A stretch of DNA of 64,000 bases from Albitalea sp966211955 (GTDB taxonomy: Bacteria > Pseudomonadota > Gammaproteobacteria > Burkholderiales > Burkholderiaceae_C), in NCBI GenBank assembly GCA_966211955.1, contig CBIHOF010000013.1, positions 1-64,000 on the forward strand. Reading direction: 5' to 3'. Shown one piece after another: positions 42,668 through 51,112 of this stretch (position 1 is the stretch's first letter; each line of letters starts with the position of its first letter). The position numbers and the translations under genes were made by a program. Under the pieces are notes generated by a model. The model had not been told where the DNA came from and did no database searches. It saw only the letters and a list, made by a program, of their open reading frames with translations.

Positions 42668-42688
42668 GGGCGCGGTGCAATCGCGCCC
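42668..42688 (+). terminator. Candidate terminator hairpin after porin gene
   Basis: GGGCGCG (42668-42674) and CGCGCCC (42682-42688) form a perfect 7-bp GC stem with a 7-nt loop, 10 nt after the porin stop. No T-tract follows, so termination efficiency is uncertain. Confidence 0.45.
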
Positions 42689-42726
42689 TGAACCCCGGCG
42701 GATTTCACATCGCTTTCCAGAACTGA

Positions 42727-42738
42727 CCAGGGTTTCCC
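42727..42738 (+). promoter_or_regulatory. Candidate response-regulator binding site (copy 2)
   Basis: CCAGGGTTTCCC, identical over 12 bases to the site upstream of the TctD-like regulator (40297-40308, opposite strand). It is 58 nt upstream of the binding-protein gene of the iron-type importer, which suggests that regulator controls this operon. Confidence 0.45.
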
Positions 42739-42796
42739 CGTAGCGCGATGCCGCCACGGGGGCGACCATTCCCGACATGACAGCAGGAGACACCCC

Positions 42797-43828
42797 ATGA
42801 CACGCCACTCGTTCCTCGCAGCGCTCGCAACCGTCGCCGTTGCCACGGCCGCCGGCAGCGCCAGTGCGCAGGACAACCAGGTCAACGTGATCTGTTCGGC
42901 CGCCACCGACTGGTGCTCGATGGCCAAGACCGCTTTCGAGCGCACGAGCGCCATCAAGGTCAACATGGTGCAAAAGAGCACCGGCGAAGCGCTCGCGCAG
43001 ATCCTGGCCGAGCGCGCCAACCCCAAGACCGACCTGTGGTTCGGCGGCACCGGCGACCCGCACATGATGGCCGCGGAACAGGAGCTCACGCTCGAATACA
43101 AGTCGCCGACCCTCGCGCAGCTGCACCCGTGGGCTCAGCGCCAGGCGGCGCAGGCCAAGTACCGCACCGTGGGCCTGTACCTGGGCGCGCTCGGCTTTGC
43201 CTACAACGCCGAATTGCTGGCCAAGAAGAAGCTGCCGGTGCCGCACAGCTGGAGCGACCTGCTCAAGCCCGAATACAAGGGCGAGATCCAGATGTCCAAC
43301 CCGAGTTCGGCCGGCACCGCCTACACCACCATCGCCACGCTCGTGCAGTTGATGGGCCCCGAGAAGGGCTGGGAGTACCTCGGCCGCCTGCACAAGAACA
43401 TCTCGACCTACCAGCGTTCGGGCATGGGCCCGCTGAAGGCAGTGGCGCGCGGTGAAGCCACCGTGTCCATCAGCTTCCTCGGCGACATCCCGAACGAGAA
43501 GGCGCAGGGCTTCCCGGTGGAGTTGTCGATTCCCGTGGAAGGCACCGGCGCGGAGATCGCGTCCATGTCCATCGTGAAGGGCGCGCGCAACGTCGAGAAC
43601 GCGAAGAAGTTCTACGAATGGGCCTTGACGCCGCAGGCCCAGCAGTTCGGGTTTGCGGCCAAGGTCTATACCTTGCCCTCCAACATGGCCACGCCGCTGG
43701 ATGCAAAGGTGCCCGACTACAAGAAGATCAAGCTCATCGACTACGACTACGCGAAGTACGGCAGCGCCGTCGAGCGCAGGCGCCTGATCGTGAACTGGGA
43801 ACGCAACGTCTTCACCCAGCCCCAGTGA
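42797..43828 (+). CDS. Iron(III)-type ABC transporter substrate-binding protein (FbpA/AfuA-like)
   Basis: Periplasmic binding protein of 343 residues with a signal peptide ending AAGSASAQ. The type-2 fold shows VNVICSAATDWCSMAKTAF, TDLWFGGTGDPHMMA, YLGALGFAYNAELLAKKKL and SNPSSAGTAYTTIATLVQL, characteristic of the FbpA/AfuA family. The two cysteines at the start of the mature chain (ICSAATDWC) may form a disulfide. An AGGAG sequence precedes ATG 42797. Family members bind Fe3+ or phosphorylated sugars and similar ligands, so the substrate is not certain. It is the first gene of a binding protein-permease-ATPase operon. Confidence 0.9.
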   Translation: MTRHSFLAALATVAVATAAGSASAQDNQVNVICSAATDWCSMAKTAFERTSAIKVNMVQKSTGEALAQILAERANPKTDLWFGGTGDPHMMAAEQELTLEYKSPTLAQLHPWAQRQAAQAKYRTVGLYLGALGFAYNAELLAKKKLPVPHSWSDLLKPEYKGEIQMSNPSSAGTAYTTIATLVQLMGPEKGWEYLGRLHKNISTYQRSGMGPLKAVARGEATVSISFLGDIPNEKAQGFPVELSIPVEGTGAEIASMSIVKGARNVENAKKFYEWALTPQAQQFGFAAKVYTLPSNMATPLDAKVPDYKKIKLIDYDYAKYGSAVERRRLIVNWERNVFTQPQ

Positions 43829-43838
43829 CAGCGCAGCG

Positions 43839-45986
43839 ATGAACAACCCTCACTTGCTTCGCAGCCGGCGCGCCATCTCGGGCTGGGTGCTGTTCGGCGT
43901 GGCAGCCTACATGCTGCTGCCGTGGTACTTCCTCCAGAGCCGCAGCCTGTGGTCCGCCGTGCCGCGAATGTTCGACACCGGTGAAGCGGCCAGCGGCATC
44001 GCGCTGGCTGCCTTGCAGGGGCAGCCGTGGATGTGGGCGAGTCTGGCAGGACTGGCGGTCGCCGCGTTCGCGAACCTCGCGATGAGCTCCGGTCCGCGGC
44101 AAGGCGTGGTGCTGGCAAGTGGCGCGGTCCTCGGACTCGCGGGCCTTCTGCTCGGCGGCTTCGCAGGCGGTGGTCAGCACGGCCTGGGCTGGGGCGGCTT
44201 CTTCGTGATGGCCGCCTTGCTCATGGTGCTGGGCGCCGGCATTGCGCGCCTGGGCCTGTTCCGTGGCGATGTCTTCGTCGCGTCCGCAGTGGTCGGGTGC
44301 AGCGCGCTGCTGATGCTCTTCGTCGCCTTCCCGGTCGGCAAGGCGCTCGCTGCGGCGCTGTTCGATGAGGCCGGGCATCTCGCGTGGAGCGCCCTGCCCG
44401 ATCGCATTGCGTCCGAGCGCGTGTGGGGCCTGCGCTGCCTCGCCTTCTCGGGCACTTGCGGCGTGGCCTGGAACACGGTGTTCCTCGCGCTGCTCACCGC
44501 CGCAGGCACCACCGCGCTCGGCGCGATGATTGCGCTGCTTGCCGAGCGCGGGTCCAGCCGCCTCAAGCGCCCGCTCAACCTGCTCGCGATGCTGCCCATC
44601 ATCACGCCGCCGTTCGTGGTGGGCCTCGGGCTCGTGCTCCTGTTCGGGCGCGCCGGCCTGGTCAACGAGTTCCTCAACTGGGCTTTCGGCATCACGCCCA
44701 CGCGCTGGTTCTACGGCTGGTTCGGCGTGTGGCTGGCGCAGCTCTTCGCGTTCACGCCCATCGCCTTCATGATCGTGCGCGGTGTGCTGCAAGGCATCAG
44801 CCCCTCGCTGGAAGAAGCCGCGCAGACGCTGCGTGCCGGCCGCCTGCAGACCTTCCGGTCGGTGACCCTGCCGCTGCTCATGCCGGGGCTGGCCAACGCC
44901 TTCCTCGTGGGCTTCATCGAAAGCATCGCCGACTTCGGCAATCCGCTGGTGGTCGGCGGGCAGTTCTCGGTCTTGTCCACCGAGATCTACTTCGCCATCG
45001 TCGGCGCGCAGCTCGACCAGGGCATGGCCGCCGGGCTCGCGCTGATCCTCACGGTGTTTGCGCTGGGCGTGTTCTTCGTGCAGCGTCGCCTGCTCGCGAA
45101 CCGCGGCTTCACCACCGTGTCCGGCAAGGGTGATTCGGGCGTGCCGCTGCCGCTGCCCAAGGTCGTGCACCGGGTGTGCACCTGGGTGGCACTGCCGTGG
45201 CTGGTCTTCACGCTCGCCGTCTATCTTTTCGCCTTCAGCGGCGGGCTGGTGCAGAACTGGGGACGCGACTACAGCTTCACGCTCACCCACTTCCACTCCG
45301 CCTTCGACGTTCAATTCGGCGACCAGGGCCTCGTGTTCGCGGGCAGCGCCTGGGGCTCCCTCTTCACCACGGTGAAGCTCGCTGCCATCGCATCGCCGCT
45401 GTGCGCGGCCATCGGGCTGCTCATCGCATGGCTCCTGGCGCGCAACAAGTTCCGTGGCCAATCGGCCTTCGAGTTCGGCGCCCTGCTCGCCTTTGCCATC
45501 CCGGGCACGGTGCTGGGGATCAGCTATGTGCTGGCCTTCAACGTGCCCCCCTTCGAGCTCACTGGCACCGGTCTCATCATCGTGCTGTGCTTCATCTTCC
45601 GGAACCTGCCCGTGGGCGTTCGTGCGGGCACGGCATCGTTCAAGCAGCTGGATCGATCCCTGGACGAAGCCTCGGTGATGCTCCGCGCGGGCACCGCCAC
45701 CACGCTGCGCCGCGTGGTGCTGCCGCTGCTCAAGCCGGCGCTGGCCACGGCCCTCATCTACAGCTTCGTGCGCTCGATGACGACGGTGTCGGCGGTGATC
45801 TTCCTGGTGTCGGCGGAGAACGAGCTGTCCACCACGTTCATCATCGGCCGCGTCGCCAATGGCTACTACGGCGTCGCGCTGGCCTATTGCACGGTGCTGA
45901 TCCTGCTCATGTCGGCCGTGACCGCACTCATCCGCTTCGTGGTGGGCGACCCCAAGCTCGGCCGCCGCACCGCCCTTCAATCCTGA
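43839..45986 (+). CDS. Fused ABC transporter permease (FbpB-like)
   Basis: Inner-membrane permease, 715 residues, with two BPD_transp_1 modules fused in tandem and extra N-terminal membrane segments. Both modules have EAA loops that contact the ATPase: EEAAQTLRAGRLQTFRSVTL and DEASVMLRAGTATTLRRVVL. About a dozen or more hydrophobic helices are visible (for example FVVGLGLVLLFG, AIPGTVLGISYVLAF). The double-module layout is typical of iron(III) and related importers. It begins 10 nt after the binding-protein gene and is followed after 22 nt by the ATPase gene. Confidence 0.92.
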   Translation: MNNPHLLRSRRAISGWVLFGVAAYMLLPWYFLQSRSLWSAVPRMFDTGEAASGIALAALQGQPWMWASLAGLAVAAFANLAMSSGPRQGVVLASGAVLGLAGLLLGGFAGGGQHGLGWGGFFVMAALLMVLGAGIARLGLFRGDVFVASAVVGCSALLMLFVAFPVGKALAAALFDEAGHLAWSALPDRIASERVWGLRCLAFSGTCGVAWNTVFLALLTAAGTTALGAMIALLAERGSSRLKRPLNLLAMLPIITPPFVVGLGLVLLFGRAGLVNEFLNWAFGITPTRWFYGWFGVWLAQLFAFTPIAFMIVRGVLQGISPSLEEAAQTLRAGRLQTFRSVTLPLLMPGLANAFLVGFIESIADFGNPLVVGGQFSVLSTEIYFAIVGAQLDQGMAAGLALILTVFALGVFFVQRRLLANRGFTTVSGKGDSGVPLPLPKVVHRVCTWVALPWLVFTLAVYLFAFSGGLVQNWGRDYSFTLTHFHSAFDVQFGDQGLVFAGSAWGSLFTTVKLAAIASPLCAAIGLLIAWLLARNKFRGQSAFEFGALLAFAIPGTVLGISYVLAFNVPPFELTGTGLIIVLCFIFRNLPVGVRAGTASFKQLDRSLDEASVMLRAGTATTLRRVVLPLLKPALATALIYSFVRSMTTVSAVIFLVSAENELSTTFIIGRVANGYYGVALAYCTVLILLMSAVTALIRFVVGDPKLGRRTALQS

Positions 45987-46008
45987 CTCTTCCTCGGACG
46001 CACTCCCC

Positions 46009-47055
46009 ATGACCCACGCCGGCATCGAATTCCGCCAGGTGACCAAGCGCTACGGCGGCGCGCAGTCGCCGCTGATCGTCAAGGGCATCGATTTCACCGT
46101 GCCCAAAGGCACGCTCACCACCATCCTCGGCCCGTCTGGCTGCGGCAAGACGACGACGCTGCGCATGATTGCGGGGCTCGAGTCCGCCAGCAGCGGCGAG
46201 GTGCTCATCGACGGCAAGAACGTCACCACGCTCGGGCCTGCCGAGCGCAACGTGAGCATGGTGTTCCAGAGCTATGCGCTTTTTCCGCACATGGATGTGC
46301 TGAGCAACGTGAGCTACGGGCTCACCGTGACCGGCGTGGACAAGGAGTCTGCGAACGCACGCGCGCGTGCCAGCCTCGCCACTGTCGGCCTCACCGGCTA
46401 CGACCACCGCCTTCCTTCGGAGCTGTCGGGCGGCCAGCAACAGCGCGTGGCGCTTGCGCGCGCCCTCGTTCTGGAGCCCTCGGTGCTGCTGTTCGACGAG
46501 CCGCTGTCCAACCTCGATGCGCGGCTGCGCCGGTCCATGCGCGACGAGATCCGTGCGTTGCAGCAGCGCCTGCGTCTCACCGTTGCCTACGTCACGCACG
46601 ACCAGAGCGAGGCGCTCGCGGTGAGCGACCAGATCATCGTGATGGATGCCGGCACCATCGCCCAGGCCGGCACGCCGCAGGAGCTGTACGAACGGCCGCG
46701 CAGTGCATTCGTCGCCGGTTTCATGGGCGAAGCCATGCTGTTCGACGCCGATGCCCATGCCGACGGGTCGGTTCGCCTCGGTCCCTTGCAGGTCCGCCCA
46801 CGGCAGCCTGTGAGGCCCGGCCCGGTGAAGGCCGCCATCCGGCCCGAAGCGTGGATGCTCGGATCGCTGGGCAGCGAAGGCCTGCTCGGCACGGTGGCCA
46901 AGCACGCCTACCTCGGCAGTTTCCAGGAGCTCAGCATCGACACCGGGCTGGGCTCCATCTTCGTCGTGTCCGCCGAGACCGGACGCACCTGGACAACGGG
47001 CGACGCCGTCAGCCTGAGGCTGAACGGCCGAGGGGTGTCCATCGTGCCTGCCTAG
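46009..47055 (+). CDS. ABC transporter ATP-binding protein (FbpC-like)
   Basis: ATPase of the importer, 348 residues: Walker A GPSGCGKTTTLR, signature LSGGQQQRVALA, Walker B VLLFDEPLS, switch His in YVTHDQSEAL and a C-terminal TOBE-type regulatory domain (VKAAIRPEAWML). It completes the three-gene importer and is a paralogue of the ATPase at 37030-38118. Both share the DEPLSNLD core, common to this subfamily. Confidence 0.93.
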   Translation: MTHAGIEFRQVTKRYGGAQSPLIVKGIDFTVPKGTLTTILGPSGCGKTTTLRMIAGLESASSGEVLIDGKNVTTLGPAERNVSMVFQSYALFPHMDVLSNVSYGLTVTGVDKESANARARASLATVGLTGYDHRLPSELSGGQQQRVALARALVLEPSVLLFDEPLSNLDARLRRSMRDEIRALQQRLRLTVAYVTHDQSEALAVSDQIIVMDAGTIAQAGTPQELYERPRSAFVAGFMGEAMLFDADAHADGSVRLGPLQVRPRQPVRPGPVKAAIRPEAWMLGSLGSEGLLGTVAKHAYLGSFQELSIDTGLGSIFVVSAETGRTWTTGDAVSLRLNGRGVSIVPA

Positions 47056-47115
47056 CCCGCCCGCGTCCTTCCCTTGTTGGTCGTTCAGCCCGCTTTGCCG
47101 GGTGAGGGGATTGCC

Positions 47116-48159
47116 ATGCCTTGTTCGCCTTCGTCAACGCGCACGATCCGTCGCCGCTTGCTGGCCCTGCACCTGCTGTTCCTCGCGTGCGTGCCGTGCA
47201 TGGCCGACGCTGCCGCGCAAGACGCACCAGCCGCAGGCCGGCCGTTGGTGTTCGGCCTCATCACGCCGCATGCGGCCGAGCAGACCCGCGATGACTGGCG
47301 GCCCTTCGTCGAGCGCATGGGGCAGGCGCTGCGGCAGCCTGTGGACTTGCGCACCTTCACCGAACCCAGGGAACTGGTGCAGGCGTTTCGGCGGGGCGAC
47401 GTGGACCTGGCGTGGATGGGCAACGCGCCGGCGCTGGAGGTGGTGGAGTCGGGCGCCGGCGCGGTCTATGCGCAGATGATCACCAAGGGCGGCGGTGCGG
47501 GCTACCACTCGGTGCTCGTCGTGCCGCGTTCGTCGCCGCTGCGCGCCTTGAACGACGTGCTGCAGCGCGGCAAGCAGCTTCGCTTCGGCGATGGCGACCT
47601 CAAGAGCACGTCAGGCCACCTCGTCCCCACCTACTTCGCCTTCCAGAAGAACGGCATCGACGATGCGCGCGCCCTGTTCAAGAGCGTCTCGAACGCCAGC
47701 CACCAGAAGAACCTCATGATGGCCGCCAAGGGCGAAGTCGATGTCGCCACGGCGAACGACGAGGAGGTGCAGCTCTTCGAGCGCGACTATCCGGCGCTCG
47801 CGAAGGACGTGCGCGTCATCTGGGAATCACCGCTGATCCCGCAGTCGCCGCTGTTGTGGAAGACCAGCCTGCCGGCGGAGTTGCGCCGGCGCATCCTTCA
47901 ATACACCGTGAGCTTCGGGGGCAGCGATGCGGAGCAGCTTCGCATCCTGGACAAGATCAACCACCTCACCGGATTCAGGCAGTCCAACAACCGGCAACTG
48001 GTGTCGGTCGCGGACATCGAGATGTTCAAGGCGCGCCAGGCGATCAACAACGACACATCGCTGCCGCCGACGGAGCGCGCGACACGTGTCGATGAAGTGA
48101 TCCGGCGCGGCTCGCGGCTGGACCTGCTTCTGAAGCTCACTGCGGCATCGGGCAAATGA
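47116..48159 (+). CDS. PhnD-type phosphate/phosphonate periplasmic binding protein
   Basis: Exported 347-residue binding protein with a signal peptide (LLALHLLFLACVPCMADA). The PhnD-like fold is marked by LVFGLITPHAAEQTRDDW, RGDVDLAWMGNAPALEVV, RFGDGDLKSTSGHLVPTYF and VDVATANDEEVQLF. The SSTSG-type loop is represented by KSTSGH. Family members bind phosphonate, phosphite or unrelated anions. GAGGGG precedes ATG 47116. It follows the iron-type ATPase by 60 nt on the same strand but has no dedicated PhnC/E partners here, so it may be an extra receptor or an orphan. Confidence 0.87.
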   Translation: MPCSPSSTRTIRRRLLALHLLFLACVPCMADAAAQDAPAAGRPLVFGLITPHAAEQTRDDWRPFVERMGQALRQPVDLRTFTEPRELVQAFRRGDVDLAWMGNAPALEVVESGAGAVYAQMITKGGGAGYHSVLVVPRSSPLRALNDVLQRGKQLRFGDGDLKSTSGHLVPTYFAFQKNGIDDARALFKSVSNASHQKNLMMAAKGEVDVATANDEEVQLFERDYPALAKDVRVIWESPLIPQSPLLWKTSLPAELRRRILQYTVSFGGSDAEQLRILDKINHLTGFRQSNNRQLVSVADIEMFKARQAINNDTSLPPTERATRVDEVIRRGSRLDLLLKLTAASGK

Positions 48160-48194
48160 TGGACCGGTGAGGGCGACATGCCCCGGTGGTCGGC

Positions 48195-48692
48195 TCAGTC
48201 GTTCTTGAACAGGCCGCGGTCCTTCATACGCTGCAGCCGCGTGCGCGACCCGGCTCCGCGGCTTGCAGCGCTGATGGGCATGGGGTCCACCGGTGGCATG
48301 GGCCCGTCTTCGACAAGCACGGGTTCGGCGGGAGGCATCTCGTCCGGGCCCTTGCTCACGATGTCCACGAGCACCGGCAGGTGCCCCGGGTCGGACGGCC
48401 CCGCCCTGCCTCCGGCCTTGCGTGCCGGGCTCTTGGAAGCTGCGCGCGAGGCGCTTCGGGCTGCGGGTGCAACACGCTCCACGGCCGGTGCCGCAGCCTC
48501 AGTCGCAAGCGACGCCAGCGCCAAGCCGCGCAGGCGCACGGCTTCCCACGCCAGTCCCATGGCCGCGAGCTGCCGCATGCGCTCGTCGCGCAGCATCGGC
48601 TGGCGCAGCGCGACGAGCGTCGCATACAGCTCCGGGTAGACATCGCCGTCGATGTCCAGTTCGACATGCACGACGGCCATGGTCAGGGACAT
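48195..48692 (-). CDS. Hypothetical partner of ParM-like gene (possible StbB/ParR-type adaptor)
   Basis: 165-residue protein encoded 13 nt downstream of the ParM-like gene, in the place an adaptor gene occupies in ParM/StbA operons. The N-terminal ~60 residues are structured (VVHVELDIDGDVYPELYATL, RMRQLAAMGLAWEAVRLRG). The middle is a low-complexity Ala/Pro/Lys/Arg region (SASRAASKSPARKAGGRAG), and a basic C-terminal tail (RTRLQRMKDRGLF) could bind nucleic acid. No helix-turn-helix is obvious. ATG 48692 has GAGG directly adjacent; ATG 48680 is an alternative start. The function is inferred only from gene order. Confidence 0.65.
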   Translation of the reverse strand: MSLTMAVVHVELDIDGDVYPELYATLVALRQPMLRDERMRQLAAMGLAWEAVRLRGLALASLATEAAAPAVERVAPAARSASRAASKSPARKAGGRAGPSDPGHLPVLVDIVSKGPDEMPPAEPVLVEDGPMPPVDPMPISAASRGAGSRTRLQRMKDRGLFKND

Positions 48693-48705
48693 CCTCGGGC
48701 TGTCG

Positions 48706-49836
48706 TCATCCCTCGCTCAAGGCCTCGCCGATCATCTGGAAGCCGCGCACGTTGGCCGACATCGACTCCGGCATCACGAACACCGGAATCGCCGGGAAGC
48801 GCCGCGAGAGCACGTCGCGGTACCGGTCGGGGTGGCCGCCCACGAGCACGATGAGATCGATGATCTCGTGCGCGTCGCGCAGGCCGTCGACCATGCGGTT
48901 GATCGAGTCCTCGATGTCGCTCATGATCACCGGCTCGTAGCTCGTCAGGTCGTGCGCCACGCCGCTCAGCTTGACCGGCTGCTTCGTGCGCAGCGCTTCG
49001 TTGATGCGCGGCATCACCGCCGGGCCGAGGGGCCGACCCACGTCCGCGGCGAGCGATTCGAGCACCGCACGCACCACCCGGTGCCGGCCGGCGTCCGAGG
49101 CCGCGCCGCTCGCGCGCGGGTTGATCGTGCCTTGCTGGATGAGCAGCCAGTCGAGGGTGTGCTCGCCCGGGTCCACCATCAGCACGGCGAGGTCGTCCAG
49201 CTCCTCGCCTGCGGCCAGCGGCTTCAGCGCGCCCTTGGTGGCGGAGATGACGCGGTTGAGTTCCTCCAGATGGTCGTCCAGCGCCGCGTAGCCGCCCATG
49301 GGCTGCGCCTGCACGATGACCTTGCGCACCTGGATCTTCTTGCCGTCGCCAATGTCGATGTCGCCTTCGTAGGTCGCGCGAAGATGGTCGCGGCGCTTGG
49401 CGTCGTTGTACTGGTTGACCGGCAGGCCGAGCACGAGCAGGTCGATGGTGGAGTCTCCTGCTTCGGCCATGTAGCGCAAGGCGCCCTTGGTGAGTGCCTC
49501 GTAGATGGCACCGCGGTAGAACTCGTCGGTGACGTCGCGGCCGAAGCTTCCGCCGGCTTGCGCGAGACCCACGTCGCGGCCCACCTCGTAGTTCGCGCCG
49601 TGCACCGGCACATCGAAGGTGTCGCGGCGACGCGTGCCGAGGGTGCGCACGGCGCTCGCATCGGCGGGAATCGCCATCGAGGGGAAGTTGATGAAGCCGA
49701 CGCCATCGCCCGTGCGCAGGCTGAGCTTGACGAGGCCGAAGCCGACGTCGATGGCGCGAACGACGGGGGCGGTGGATTCGGAACGATCCTTCACGGGTTG
49801 AGCGACTTCTCGAAGCTTGGTGGTGGACTGGGCCAT
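48706..49836 (-). CDS. ParM/StbA-like actin-family ATPase
   Basis: 376-residue bacterial actin homologue of the ParM/StbA/ALP group. ATPase-fold elements are visible: phosphate-1 loop VRAIDVGFGLVKLSL, phosphate-2 loop LMVDPGEHTLDWLL and adenosine loop IDLIVLVGGHPDRY. ParM-family proteins form filaments that segregate low-copy plasmids; the VDPGxxTxDWL variant also occurs in PRTRC-type plasmid proteins. ATG 49836 is favoured over ATG 49842 by an upstream GAAGGA. No replication gene or centromere-like direct repeat was found nearby, so it may be a chromosomal or relic copy, or serve a non-plasmid role. Confidence 0.8.
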   Translation of the reverse strand: MAQSTTKLREVAQPVKDRSESTAPVVRAIDVGFGLVKLSLRTGDGVGFINFPSMAIPADASAVRTLGTRRRDTFDVPVHGANYEVGRDVGLAQAGGSFGRDVTDEFYRGAIYEALTKGALRYMAEAGDSTIDLLVLGLPVNQYNDAKRRDHLRATYEGDIDIGDGKKIQVRKVIVQAQPMGGYAALDDHLEELNRVISATKGALKPLAAGEELDDLAVLMVDPGEHTLDWLLIQQGTINPRASGAASDAGRHRVVRAVLESLAADVGRPLGPAVMPRINEALRTKQPVKLSGVAHDLTSYEPVIMSDIEDSINRMVDGLRDAHEIIDLIVLVGGHPDRYRDVLSRRFPAIPVFVMPESMSANVRGFQMIGEALSEG

Positions 49837-50131
49837 GAGCATCCTTCGTGCAGGTAGCGGAATTCGACGGAGGCTAGCTGCAAGCAGATGCAGATGGGGA
49901 CGATGGAACTGCGAGCTGCAACAAAAAGTTCAGGGCTTGCTGGCAGTGCAGGCGGCGCAGGTGCCATTGCCCTTGGAAGATGCTGAAGCGACGCGAAATG
50001 CGCCAGCTCGACCGTGTACACCCCGTTGCCGTTGCAACAGTCGGTCAAGGTCGCGGCTGCGCCATCCGGAGCCACGGACGAGCACAGCGTCGTGCCTCGC
50101 CCATGTCGCCAAAGCGTCGCTGTCGAGCGCC
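49837..50131. other. Intergenic stretch without a supported gene
   Basis: 295 nt upstream of the ParM-like gene. Short open frames exist on both strands (for example 49930-50142 minus), but none has a convincing start or protein character. A promoter for the leftward ParM-like pair must lie here. No iteron or centromere-like direct repeat was seen. Confidence 0.5.
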
Positions 50132-50989
50132 CTAACGCCCACGCTTGAGGTCGTACCACAGCTCCGGTCGATTGGACGGCGTCTCGGGTGAGAGCAGTGG
50201 GTTGCGCAGCTCGATCACGACGCGTTCGTCCAGGCGTGCCCTTCGCACGCCTTCGCCCCAATGCTGCAGGAAGAGCCGGTCGAAGGACCCGTCCGCAATC
50301 GCCTTTTCCAGGCCCTGCCGGATGTCTTCGGCAAGCTTTGTCTTCTTCTTGTTGACGAAGAAATAGGAATCGTAGAAGTAGTGAAGGGCCACGTGCCGCT
50401 CCAGCCCGAGACTGTCTGCGTTGGCATCCAGTTCGCTCCAGATTTCCATCACGCTTCGGGGGAAATAGTCGAAGCGTCCGGCAGCCAGCATCTTGAACAA
50501 GCCCTCGTAACTGGGGCCCGTGAGCACAGTGATGCCGTTGTCCCGCAGGATCGCCGTGTCGGGCCACTCGTGGCCCTGCACGATGCGAATCTTCTTGAGG
50601 TCGCTGGCCTGCTTGAGGTCGGCCAGCATTTCCTCCTCGCCTTTGCGTACCAGCCCAAGGCGCCAGCCCAGCAGCCCCTTGTTCAACGGAATGCGGATCG
50701 GCAGAAGCCGCGCCTCGCGCTCGGCGGAAGCCGGGATGGGCGCGACGTCGATGGAGTGGTCGGCCTCCAGTTCCAGCACCTGGCGCTCCTGGTTCATGCG
50801 GCTCGTTGGATGTTCGATCCGGTAGGCCGTGCCGCTCTTGGACAGCGCCAGTTCCAGCAACTGTTCCGGATACCCCAACCGTCGGTCACCTTCGGCCTCG
50901 GGAAGGGGGTAGCGAACGATCTCCACGCAGAAGCTCCGCAACGGACAGAGCAGGATGAAAACCAGCATCAGGCGGAACATGATCAGCAC
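50132..50989 (-). CDS. Periplasmic substrate-binding-like protein, orphan
   Basis: 285-residue exported protein with an N-terminal hydrophobic segment (FRLMLVFILLCPLRSF) and a type-2 binding-protein-like domain: RLGYPEQLLELALSKSG, LPIRIPLNKGLLGWRLGLV, VQGHEWPDTAILRDNGI, LFKMLAAGRFDYFPRSVMEI, GLEKAIADGSFDRLFLQHWG. The pattern resembles amino-acid-type solute-binding domains that occur as stand-alone periplasmic proteins. The start is placed at GTG 50989 (AAGGGA about 6 nt upstream); ATG 50980 is an alternative. No permease or ATPase is adjacent, so a sensory or scavenging role is possible. Confidence 0.82.
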   Translation of the reverse strand: MLIMFRLMLVFILLCPLRSFCVEIVRYPLPEAEGDRRLGYPEQLLELALSKSGTAYRIEHPTSRMNQERQVLELEADHSIDVAPIPASAEREARLLPIRIPLNKGLLGWRLGLVRKGEEEMLADLKQASDLKKIRIVQGHEWPDTAILRDNGITVLTGPSYEGLFKMLAAGRFDYFPRSVMEIWSELDANADSLGLERHVALHYFYDSYFFVNKKKTKLAEDIRQGLEKAIADGSFDRLFLQHWGEGVRRARLDERVVIELRNPLLSPETPSNRPELWYDLKRGR

Positions 50990-51112
50990 GGTCGTCCCTT
51001 CATCGTCGCGTTCAAGATCGGTCCCCGACCATGGGGCGCGGGTTCGCACTGCTGCAGCGCTGGGCCCTCGCCGCCGCTTCGGGGTTTGGCGAGCTTACTC
51101 CCGCCTCGGGGT

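Noticed and set aside
43812..46046. 744-codon minus-strand frame opposite the permease
   Set aside because: Glu/Arg/His/Gly-rich shadow of a membrane protein gene; the plus-strand permease has EAA loops and helices.
49791..50567. 258-codon minus-strand frame between the ParM-like and binding-protein genes
   Set aside because: It overlaps the binding-protein gene in another frame and shows no coherent protein features.
48160..51050. Mobile element or plasmid integration around the ParM-like genes
   Set aside because: No integrase, transposase, tRNA target, flanking direct repeats or clear base-composition change was seen.
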